Shown piece by piece: positions 8,797 to 16,223 of a stretch of 64,000 bases of DNA (position 1 is its first letter; the number at the start of each line of letters is the position of its first letter). Position numbers and translations under genes: made by a program. Below the pieces are notes generated by a model. It had not been told where the DNA came from, did no database searches, and worked only from the letters and a program-made list of their open reading frames with translations. Source of the stretch: Bradyrhizobium zhanjiangense (GTDB lineage Bacteria > Pseudomonadota > Alphaproteobacteria > Rhizobiales > Xanthobacteraceae). Location: the NCBI RefSeq assembly GCF_004114935.1, contig NZ_CP022221.1, forward strand, positions 6,221,001 to 6,285,000. Direction: 5' to 3'.

Positions 8797-9579
8797 CTAA
8801 GGTCGGTTGCGCGCGAGCATCGCGCGGAAATCGTCACGAGCAAGCGCGCTGGCGCGCTTGAAGCTCGGCCCGCGGCTCGGCTCGGTACCATTGAGGCGCC
8901 TGAGCTGCACCCACATCTCGGCGCTCTTCAGCGCCACCGCGGCGCAGTTGACCACCGGGGCGTGCCCAACCTTGAGACCATGCTCCCGGCCGATCAGCAG
9001 GCCCGGCAGCACGCCGGCGGGAATCACGACATCGGCGCCGCGCTCGACGAGGGGCAGCGCGCAGGCAACGAAATCCTCGATCATGCGGGCGTGCGCGGCC
9101 TGATTGCCTGCGAAGGCGTCTGCGAAATCCTCGGGCTTGCAGTCGAGGCCCGTCACGTGAACGACGCGATCGCCGAGGCCATAACGCTCGGCCTGCTCGT
9201 AGTGCCAGACCTCGAAGACGGTATCGAGCGTGACGAGGCCGAGCCGCCGACCAAGCTGCGAGGCGGCAAGCAGCGTCGCCTCACCAGTCCCGATCACGGG
9301 AATATCGAGCGTCGCGCGAAGCTCGTACAGACCGGGATCCTGGAAGTGCCCCATGACGAATGCATCGAAGCCTTGCTCCTCCGCCGCGATGCCATTGTCG
9401 ATCGCCTGGACGGCGCAACGCAGTTCGGCAAGTCGTCCAAACTCCCGATCCGGCGGCGAAACGCCCTCGACATGGACCGTCGTGCCTGGCGCAGCGATGT
9501 TGTTGAGATACTCGGACAGCAGCGCCATGTACGGCGCGTTCAGGCTCGCATCAACGAAGCTCTGCCAGAAGATGCGCAT
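8797..9579 (-). CDS. Asp/Glu/hydantoin racemase-family protein lacking both catalytic cysteines
   Basis: Predicted 260-residue protein of the Asp/Glu/hydantoin racemase superfamily. The pattern FxDPGLxxLR ... IPVIGTGEATLLAA is typical. However, the first catalytic Cys position reads GHFQDPGL (His), and the second, normally in a GC(T/A)GM motif, reads VIPAGVLPG (no Cys). I checked both on the nucleotide sequence. A two-base racemase or maleate-isomerase mechanism is thus unlikely; a decarboxylase, isomerase or binding role is possible. The ATG at 9579 has GGAGAAGG upstream. It is the first gene of the seven-gene operon, behind a promoter with the shared palindrome. Confidence 0.8.
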   Translation of the reverse strand: MRIFWQSFVDASLNAPYMALLSEYLNNIAAPGTTVHVEGVSPPDREFGRLAELRCAVQAIDNGIAAEEQGFDAFVMGHFQDPGLYELRATLDIPVIGTGEATLLAASQLGRRLGLVTLDTVFEVWHYEQAERYGLGDRVVHVTGLDCKPEDFADAFAGNQAAHARMIEDFVACALPLVERGADVVIPAGVLPGLLIGREHGLKVGHAPVVNCAAVALKSAEMWVQLRRLNGTEPSRGPSFKRASALARDDFRAMLARNRP

Positions 9580-9635
9580 CGTCCTTCTCCTCGAGCGGGT
9601 ATGGGAGGATCGGTCGCGGGACTGTCGATGCGAAT

Positions 9636-9665
9636 ATTTCAACCATAAACTAATTGGCACGTCAA
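9636..9665 (-). promoter_or_regulatory. predicted operon promoter with MarR-type operator
   Basis: Reading on the minus strand, TTGACG (9665-9660), an 18-base spacer and TGAAAT (9641-9636) form a plausible promoter for the operon beginning at 9579. The palindrome AGTTTATGGTTGAAAT (9651-9636) covers the -10. It matches AGTTTATG exactly with the site at 1456-1441, which ties both transcripts to one regulator. Confidence 0.55.
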
Positions 9666-9826
9666 ATGTGTGCGGCGCATCGAAGATTGTGGTCCGAGGT
9701 GCCACCGCCGCCGCGCCCATTTCGGGCGAACAGGAGGCGCGAGTTTTGGCTGCCGGTGCCGGAATTGTATGCAACAGCATTTTTTTGAAGACAGCCGCCC
9801 CATGCTGTTGACGCCTCCGCGGAATA

Positions 9827-9844
9827 TACTTTAGGCTTTAAGTA
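9827..9844. promoter_or_regulatory. palindrome upstream of the HAAT binding-protein gene
   Basis: TACTTTAGGCTTTAAGTA has perfect 5-base arms (TACTT/AAGTA). It resembles the 16-bp MarR site except for a symmetric G-to-C/C-to-G exchange in both arms. It lies about 290 bases before the binding-protein start. It may bind the same or a related regulator; no clear promoter boxes were found beside it. Confidence 0.35.
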
Positions 9845-10135
9845 ATACTTCGCCGACCGGCGCTGGGGCGGCGTAACAATAGTGTTGCAGGGCACCGTTC
9901 TTGAGAGACTCGATCGTGTGGACAGTCTTCGAACCTGAACGACGCGCGACAGAGCGCGGCTGCGCTAACCTGCAGCGGCAAGCCCGGGCATGATTGCGCC
10001 GCCCGCAAGGCAAGGTCTTTTCAGTCGCGCCGACATTCGGCGCTGCAGCATCGCTTTCGATCAATTCGTTCGAAGTTCGGGCTCGGGCCCGGCAGCATCC
10101 AGTCACTCACATCCCTATCGAAGCAGGAGAAGGCA

Positions 10136-11282
10136 ATGCGCAAGACCGTGAGCTTACTTGCACTTGTGGCTGGAATTGTCGCTGCACCAGCCGCGCAGGC
10201 CGACATCACCATCGGCTTTGTCACCTCGCTGAGCGGCAACGGCTCCTCGATCGGGATCCCCTACGGGCGCGGTATCAACGCCGCCTACGAATACAGGAAG
10301 TCGGTCAATGGCGAGACCATTCGCCTGATCCAGCTCGACGACGGCTCCGATCCGTCGGCTGCGACGCGCAACGCGCGCAAGCTGGTGGAAGAAGAGGGTG
10401 GACCTGCTGATCGGCACCGCAACCGCACCATCGACGATCGCGATGGCGGCGGTGGCGAGCGAATTGAAAGTGCCGATGATCGCGGTCTCGCCGATCGTCA
10501 AGCTGCCCGACACGCCGGAGCAGTGGGTGGTCTCGGTACCGCAGCCGGCGTCGCTGCTCGTCAAGATCATCGCCGATCGCATGAAGCGCGATGGCAAGAA
10601 GAATATCGGCTATATCGGCTTCTCGGATGCATGGGGCGACCTCGTCTACAACGGCGCCAAGGCAGCCGAGGCGACTGACGATCTCAAGATCCAGACCAAC
10701 GAGCGCTATGCCCGCACCGACACTTCGGTCACCGCGCAGATCCTCAAGGTGATGGCCGCACGGCCCGACGCCGTGCTAATTGGAGGCTCTGGCACGCAAG
10801 GTGCGCTGCCGCTCCTCAGCCTTGCCGAGCGCGGCTTCAAGGGCAACACCTACGGCACGGTGGCGCTGGTCAATCCGGACTTCGTCAACGTAGGCGGCAA
10901 GGCCGCGGACGGAATTCAAGTCTCGGCCGGGCCCGTGATCGTCGCCGAGCAGCTGCCCGACGAGCATTTCGCCAAGAAGATCGCGCTGGATTTCCGCAGC
11001 GTCTACCAGAAGACCCACAACATTCCGACCACGGACGGTTTCTCGGCCTATTCCTTCGACGCCTGGCTGATCTTCGCCAATGCCGCCGAGCGGGCGCTCA
11101 AGACCGCGAAACCCGGCACGGTCGAATTCCGCGCTGCCCTGCGCGATGCGATCCTCAGCACCAAGGAGCTTCCGGGCGTGCATGCCGTCTACAACTTCAA
11201 GCCGGGCGCTGTGACCGGTGTCGACGAGCGCTCCCTCGTCGTCGTTCGCCTCACCGGTGGCGCCTGGAAGTACGCGCCGTAA
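10136..11282 (+). pseudogene. HAAT substrate-binding protein, frameshifted
   Basis: The first part (from the ATG at 10136, with AGGAGAAGG upstream) encodes a signal peptide and the mature start ADITIGFVTSLSGNGSSIG. The frame is lost after KLVEEE near 10395 and continues in the next frame as VDLLIGTATAPSTIAM to the TAA at 11282. Alignment with the paralogue at 3867-5024 (KLVEQEKVDILMGT) shows that two bases, most simply AA of an AAG Lys codon, are missing at about 10392-10401. The joined product would be about 382 residues and normal for the LivJ-type family. Either the gene is inactivated or this is a sequencing error. LivH, LivMG and LivF follow 45 bases downstream. Confidence 0.88.
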
Positions 11283-11327
11283 AGAAAGATCAAGGGGGCG
11301 GACAACTGGAAGGGAGATAGCGTCTCA

Positions 11328-12371
11328 ATGACGAGCGATATCGCGGCCATACTCGCGATCGATGGTATCGCCACCGGCGCGGTCTATGCGCTCGTGGCGA
11401 TCGGGACCGTGCTCATATTCACCGTGACGCGGGTCATCTTCGTCCCCTTCGGCGACATCGCGGCGTTCACTGCGCTGACGCTGGCCGCCCTTGATGCGAA
11501 GCGCTTTCCGGGGACGGGCGCGCTGGTCGTGGTGCTGGCCTGTCTCGCAACCCTGATCGAGATCGTTTCGTTGACGCGCTCTGGCGAGCTTCGTCTCGCT
11601 CCGCGCGCCCTGCTCTTCTATCTCGTACTCCCCTTGGCTGTGGTCGGTAGCGCCTGGCTTGCCATGCGCCTCGACCCGCCCCTCGCCGTCAGGCTCGTGC
11701 TCGCACTGATGCTGATCACGCCGATCTCGCCGCTGCTCGATCGCATCGTGTTCCGCCCGATCGCGGACGGCACGGTGCTGCTGCTGCTGACGGTGTCGGT
11801 GGCCCTGCATTTTGCGCTGGTGGGGCTGGGCCTTTTGTTTTTCGGCCCCGAAGGTGTCCGCACCGAGCCGCTGACCTCGCTCTCGATGGAGCTCGCCGGC
11901 GTGCTGATCTCAGGCCAGACCATGCTGATCGTCATCGCAGCGCTCGTGTTCAGCGGCCTGCTCTATCTGTTCTTCGACTTCTCGCTGGTCGGCAAATCCC
12001 TGCGTGCCACCGCCGTGAACCGGACCGGCTCGCGGCTGATGGGAATACGACCGGCGCGCGCCGGCACGATCGCCTATCTCCTCGGCTCTCTCATGGCCGG
12101 CGTATCGGGCATCCTGATCGCGCCCGTCAACACGGTGTTCTACGATTCCGGCTTCCTGATCGGCCTCAAGGCGTTCGTCGGCGCCATCATCGGCAGCATG
12201 ACGAGCTATCCGGGCGCGGCGATCGGTGCCGTCGGCGTCGGCATCCTCGAAAGCTTCGCATCCTTCGAGAGCAGCGCACTGAAGGACGTCATCGTGTTCT
12301 CGCTGCTGATCCCGGTGCTGATCTGGCGATCCCTCGCATCGCTGCATTCCGAGGAGGAGATCGAGGAATGA
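11328..12371 (+). CDS. HAAT ABC transporter permease, LivH type
   Basis: Predicted 347-residue inner-membrane permease with many hydrophobic segments (for example LVAIGTVLIFTVTRVIFV and LIVIAALVFSGLLYLFF). It has the family signature LRATAVNRTGSRLMGIRPARA and the C-terminal GAIIGSMTSYPGAAIGAV block. A GGGAG ribosome site lies 11 bases upstream. It overlaps the next gene by 4 bases (ATGA), so it belongs to the transporter operon that starts with the frameshifted binding protein. Its cargo is unknown; the setting next to a CoA ligase suggests an organic acid rather than an amino acid. Confidence 0.9.
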   Translation: MTSDIAAILAIDGIATGAVYALVAIGTVLIFTVTRVIFVPFGDIAAFTALTLAALDAKRFPGTGALVVVLACLATLIEIVSLTRSGELRLAPRALLFYLVLPLAVVGSAWLAMRLDPPLAVRLVLALMLITPISPLLDRIVFRPIADGTVLLLLTVSVALHFALVGLGLLFFGPEGVRTEPLTSLSMELAGVLISGQTMLIVIAALVFSGLLYLFFDFSLVGKSLRATAVNRTGSRLMGIRPARAGTIAYLLGSLMAGVSGILIAPVNTVFYDSGFLIGLKAFVGAIIGSMTSYPGAAIGAVGVGILESFASFESSALKDVIVFSLLIPVLIWRSLASLHSEEEIEE

Positions 12372-14137
12372 CGCGCCTTTACGTTCAGATCGCCGCTGGC
12401 GCCGCCGTCCTGTGCCTCGCTGCGGCTCCCATCGTCCTCGGCCCGTTCAGCATCATGCTGATGAACTACATCGGCATCTATTCGCTGGTCGCCATCGGGC
12501 TCGCGCTCCTCACCGGCGTCGGCGGCATTGTGTCGTTCGGACAGGCGGCCTTCGTCGGGGTCGCGGCCTATGCCACCGCCTGGGTCTCGGCATTGAATGG
12601 CCATTCGCCCTGGCTCGGCCTGCTGTTCGGCGTGGCCCTGACCTGCGGCGTTGCGACCATTCTCGGCCTCGTCACGCTGCGGCTCCAGGGCCACTTCCTC
12701 TCGCTCAGCACCATGGCCTGGGGTCTGGCGATCGGCTTCCTGTTCGGCAATGTCGAGGGGCTCGGCCGGTTCAACGGCATCTCGTCGATCCCGCCGATCA
12801 GCTTCGGATCGTTCGCCCTCGTCTCCAGCGCGCAGATCTATTTCCTGATCTGGGGCATCGTGACCGCCATCCTCTTGCTCGGCTACAACCTGCTGGACTC
12901 CCGGCTCGGCCGCGCCATGCGCGCGCTGCGCGGCGGCAACATGCTGGTCGAAAGCCTCGGCATCAACGCGTTCCGGATCAAGCTCGTGACTTTCGTGATC
13001 GCGGCCTTCCTGGCCTCGCTGTCGGGATGGCTGTACGCGCATATGAGCCGTTTCATCAGTCCCGGCCCGTTCGATGCCGGCATGGGCATCGAATATCTGA
13101 TGATGTCGATGGTCGGAGGTGCCGGCAGCCTTCTCGGCGGCGTCGTCGGCGCCGCCATCGTGACGCTGCTGAAGAACAGCGTGCAGGACTATCTGCCCTT
13201 GATCGCCAAGGGCGCCTCCGGACAGCTCGAGATCGTCGCCTTCTCGGCTCTCTTCATCCTGTTCCTGCAATGGGCGCGACAGGGCATCGTGCCGTTCGTC
13301 GCGCGCTACCTGCCGAAACTGCGGCACGAGCGGCCGGGGCCGGCATCGCCGCTGCCCCGCCGTTCGCAACCGAAGCCCGGTGAGCTGCTCTTGAAGGTGG
13401 ACGGCGCCGAGCGCCGGTTCGGCGGCCTGGTCGCCGTCAACAATGTCAGCTTCGAAGTGCGGTCGGGTGAAATCCTCGCCGTGATCGGTCCGAACGGAGC
13501 CGGCAAGAGCACGATGTTCAATTGCCTGACCGGCGCGCTGCGGGTCAACAAGGGCGAGATCGTCTTTGCCGGACGCCCGATCACACGTGACGAGCAGTCG
13601 CGTATCGCCCAGGCCGGAATCGCGCGCACGTTCCAGCACGTCAAGCTGCGGCCGCGCATGAGCCTTTTGGAGAACGTGATGCTCGGTACCTATGGCCGCA
13701 CCAGTGCAGGTCTGTTCGCCGGCGCCTTCCGGCTCAACCGGCGCGAGGAAGCGAGCGCGCGTCATGAGGCGCTGATGCAGCTCGAACGCGTCGGTCTCGC
13801 CGAGAAGCCGTTCGAACTCGCCGGCAACCTGCCGCTCGGGAATCAGCGCATCCTGGAGATCGCGCGCGCGCTTGCCGCAGACCCGACCCTCCTGGTGCTG
13901 GACGAGCCCGCGGCAGGCCTGCGCCGCCAGGAGAAGCTCAGGCTGGCCGAGCTGCTGCGCTCGCTCCGGGCGGACCACCTGACCATCCTGATCGTCGAGC
14001 ACGACATGGAGTTCGTGATGTCGCTGGTCGACCGCATCGTCGTGCTGGATTTCGGCTCGAAGCTCTGCGAGGGCGCGCCGGCTGCTATCCGCAGCGACGC
14101 AAGGGTGCAAGAGGCATATCTCGGAGGCGTCGCGTGA
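12368..14137 (+). CDS. fused HAAT permease (LivM) and ATP-binding protein (LivG)
   Basis: Predicted 589-residue fusion. Residues 1-about 310 are a LivM-type permease with the YSLVAIGLALLTGVGGIVSFG signature region. After a short Pro/Arg-rich linker (about 315-335) an ATPase domain follows. Walker A GPNGAGKST is near residue 375, LPLGNQRILEIARAL takes the signature-motif position, and Walker B is LLVLDEPAAGL. The Q-rich loop region AGIARTFQHVKLRPRMSLLENV is typical of LivG. No separate LivG gene is present, so the fusion supplies both functions. It overlaps both neighbours by 4 bases and GAGGAGAT precedes the start. Confidence 0.92.
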   Translation: MTRLYVQIAAGAAVLCLAAAPIVLGPFSIMLMNYIGIYSLVAIGLALLTGVGGIVSFGQAAFVGVAAYATAWVSALNGHSPWLGLLFGVALTCGVATILGLVTLRLQGHFLSLSTMAWGLAIGFLFGNVEGLGRFNGISSIPPISFGSFALVSSAQIYFLIWGIVTAILLLGYNLLDSRLGRAMRALRGGNMLVESLGINAFRIKLVTFVIAAFLASLSGWLYAHMSRFISPGPFDAGMGIEYLMMSMVGGAGSLLGGVVGAAIVTLLKNSVQDYLPLIAKGASGQLEIVAFSALFILFLQWARQGIVPFVARYLPKLRHERPGPASPLPRRSQPKPGELLLKVDGAERRFGGLVAVNNVSFEVRSGEILAVIGPNGAGKSTMFNCLTGALRVNKGEIVFAGRPITRDEQSRIAQAGIARTFQHVKLRPRMSLLENVMLGTYGRTSAGLFAGAFRLNRREEASARHEALMQLERVGLAEKPFELAGNLPLGNQRILEIARALAADPTLLVLDEPAAGLRRQEKLRLAELLRSLRADHLTILIVEHDMEFVMSLVDRIVVLDFGSKLCEGAPAAIRSDARVQEAYLGGVA

Positions 14138-14847
14138 GCTCGATGTTTTCCCTGTCGGACGTCACGGTCTGCTATGACAATGTCGAAGCGGTCCGCAACG
14201 TCTCGCTGTCGGTCGAGGAAGGGCAAATCGTCACCGTCATCGGCCCGAACGGCGCCGGCAAGACCACGCTGCTGATGGCCGCAATCGGACTGCTCTCCTC
14301 GAGGGGACGCATGGTCTTTCAGGGCAGCGACATCGGCAGGATGTCGGTCGAGGATCGCGTCGAACGCAGATTGTGCCTGGTGCCCGAGAAGCGCGAGCTG
14401 TTCTCCGACATGTCGGTTGCCGACAATCTCCTGCTGGGCTCCTACAGCCTGCGCGACCGCACCAGTGTCCAGAAGACGCTCGATGAGGTTTATGACCGCT
14501 TCCCCCGGTTGAAGGAGCGGCAGCGCCAGGCCGCCGGCACGCTCTCCGGCGGCGAGCGCCAGATGCTCGCACTTGGACGCGCGCTGATGGCGAGGCCCAA
14601 GCTGCTCATGCTGGACGAGCCGAGCCTCGGCCTTGCGCCCCTGATCGTGCGCGAGATCTTCCGCACCATCGCATCGCTCCGCGATCTCGGCGTGTCGATC
14701 CTGCTGGTCGAGCAGAACGCCCGCGCCGCACTGGAGACGGCCGACTACGGCTACGTTCTGGAGACCGGCGAGATCGTGCAGTCAGGACCCGCCAAGGATC
14801 TCATCCACGATCCCCGACTGATCACGGCCTATCTCGGCGGACATTAG
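14134..14847 (+). CDS. HAAT ABC transporter ATP-binding protein, LivF type
   Basis: Predicted 237-residue ATPase with Walker A GPNGAGKTT, signature LSGGERQML, Walker B LLMLDEPSLGLAP and the H-loop-region VEQNARAALETADYGYVLE typical of LivF. The first start is a GTG at 14134 overlapping the previous stop; an ATG three codons later (14143) is an alternative. It is the last gene of the transporter operon and pairs with the LivG domain of the fused upstream protein. Confidence 0.93.
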   Translation: MSSMFSLSDVTVCYDNVEAVRNVSLSVEEGQIVTVIGPNGAGKTTLLMAAIGLLSSRGRMVFQGSDIGRMSVEDRVERRLCLVPEKRELFSDMSVADNLLLGSYSLRDRTSVQKTLDEVYDRFPRLKERQRQAAGTLSGGERQMLALGRALMARPKLLMLDEPSLGLAPLIVREIFRTIASLRDLGVSILLVEQNARAALETADYGYVLETGEIVQSGPAKDLIHDPRLITAYLGGH

Positions 14848-15352
14848 CGGCGGCCGCGAGCAGGCGCGGCGGAGCTCTTGGGGGCCGCACAACAAAAAGT
14901 CAAAAAACAACCCCATGCACAGTAGCCGGTGATCACGATATCAATGGCTTAGCAAACTGACGCAGCATATTCTGATTTTTCGAATACAAAGTTGACGCGT
15001 CGGGCAAAACAGTGGCATAGTGTCATCATCGCAGGGCCTTGCGACAGTCTTTCAACCGGCGTCCTGGAACACTCTCGGATCTCTCCGCAATCGTTAAGCG
15101 GATATGCCGCAGAAATGTCCAAGCCGATGCAACTGCGTCGAAGCAGACGTATCTTTCGGTGAAGGCGAGGTCGGCTTTAGACCGGTAGCAGAGCTATCGA
15201 ATGCGGCTGGTCGAGGGCCGCTTTTGCCCCTTAGCGGAAACTACAAAGACGACTAGATAATTCGCGACTGTGGTTCCTCCATTGAGAATGAGCGACGGCA
15301 AGCAGATTGTTGTCGCCGAAGATGAGAAGGCCGAGGAATGATAACGCGTTTG
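14848..15352. other. 505-base gap at the boundary of the accessory region
   Basis: No supported gene. The A-rich start and the TTGACG-containing stretch near 14992 could be promoter remnants. A CCGCT...AGCGG hairpin (15218-15237) belongs to the short repeat family seen across 15-32 kb. Base composition is visibly less GC-rich than in the operons on either side. Confidence 0.5.
15218..15237. repeat. short hairpin repeat (CCGCT-type)
   Basis: CCGCTTTTGCCCCTTAGCGG can fold with CCGCT/AGCGG arms around a CCCC-containing loop. Related copies occur at 17855-17881, 22790-22820, 25123-25192, 26749-26777 and 27368-27386. Confidence 0.5.
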
Positions 15353-15784
15353 CTATTGGCTGATCACAGACGCTGCTGGGCGTGGTGTCGTGATCGGGTC
15401 GGCATGCCGGTGGACAAGTTTCCAAACGTCGTGCTCCAAGCGAAAGAGGCTGGTCACACGCAAAGCCAGTGTGGCCGTTTGATCGCTCCCGCCAACCTTG
15501 GCATGCCCTCGCTCCACTTCGACGACACAGGCAAGCCCATCGGACACATATTTCGCTACAAGTTCCACGCCGGTGACGTCGCCATCGCGATAGTTCGAGG
15601 CGGCACGGGCAATCGTTTCTTCGACCTTTTTACGGCCGCGTGCATAGGGCCCAAAAGGGTTGCCCAAAGTGACGTCATCAATTTCTGAAAAAAGAGCCTT
15701 CGCCGGGCCCGGATCACCCCGGAATACCGCTGCCACGGCTCGATGACTTCGCTCGACTGCGCGATCAAGATCTTCCGCTGCCAT
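15353..15784 (-). CDS. SnoaL/NTF2-like protein
   Basis: Predicted 143-residue alpha+beta-barrel protein of the SnoaL/ketosteroid-isomerase-like group. Features include an N-terminal helix (AVERSHRAVAAVFRGDPGPAKALFS), NPFGPYARGRKKVEETI and the C-terminal TSLFRLEHDVWKLVHRHAD. Members are often single-domain enzymes or binding proteins of unknown substrate. The ATG at 15784 has GGAGGT 6 bases upstream, which fixes the start over a longer open frame. It has no operon partners and lies at the edge of the mosaic region. Specific function is unknown. Confidence 0.78.
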   Translation of the reverse strand: MAAEDLDRAVERSHRAVAAVFRGDPGPAKALFSEIDDVTLGNPFGPYARGRKKVEETIARAASNYRDGDVTGVELVAKYVSDGLACVVEVERGHAKVGGSDQTATLALRVTSLFRLEHDVWKLVHRHADPITTPRPAASVISQ

Positions 15785-16223
15785 GTGGACCTCCGATGAT
15801 GAGGTTCTTCCCTCGCTTTGCCCGCGATGAGCTTGCGCACTGGATTGTTGCAAACTCGGAAAGTTGGAGGGCATTTTATTCCCCGGTCGGGCAGAGCACA
15901 ATCTGCGGCCGCAACTCCCCCACCGCCGCTATTGGCCCCAAGCTGAACAAAGAACGAGCCACCGCCATGTCGGCTGTCTGCGGGAGACCGGACGTTGCAC
16001 GGAGGTTGCGGTGACCGCCGCTCATGACCCCGTAGCTGACATGACAGCCCGCAAAACGCCGGCTATTCCCGTCGTGCCTGTGTCGTTGCCGTCTCAACCT
16101 CATCGGCCCGCCGAGTTAGGTGCAGATCAACACGGCCAGGGCTTCGGGTCGAAGGCCCGATCCGACAAGTACTAAATCCGCTAGACCAGAAACCGCATAT
16201 CCGGCGACCCAGCGTCAGCAAGG
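15785..16223. other. intergenic stretch carrying the first 100-bp repeat
   Basis: No gene is supported. It contains the direct repeat copy at 15933-16032 and further AGCTGACAT-like remnants, and it ends at the IS1182-type element. Confidence 0.5.
15933..16032. repeat. 100-bp direct repeat, copy 1
   Basis: These 100 bases recur at 24519-24618 in the same orientation with a single mismatch (CTGCGGGAGACC here, CTGCGGAAGACC there). A more diverged relative is at 26812-26896. The two near-identical copies bound 8.6 kb that include the IS element, the ParB-like pseudogene, the cyclase and the orphan binding protein. Confidence 0.9.

Larger units (their letters stand above)
9580..10135. other. divergent regulatory gap between the catabolic operon and the HAAT transporter
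   Basis: This 556-base gap has no convincing gene. It holds the operon promoter with its operator (9636-9665), a separate palindrome at 9827-9844 and the strong AGGAGAAGG ribosome site just before 10136. Confidence 0.6.

Noticed and set aside
12206..14110. Long minus-strand frame opposite the LivM-LivG gene
   Set aside because: High-GC shadow, rich in Arg/Asp/His/Glu repeats, fully opposite a gene with clear motifs.
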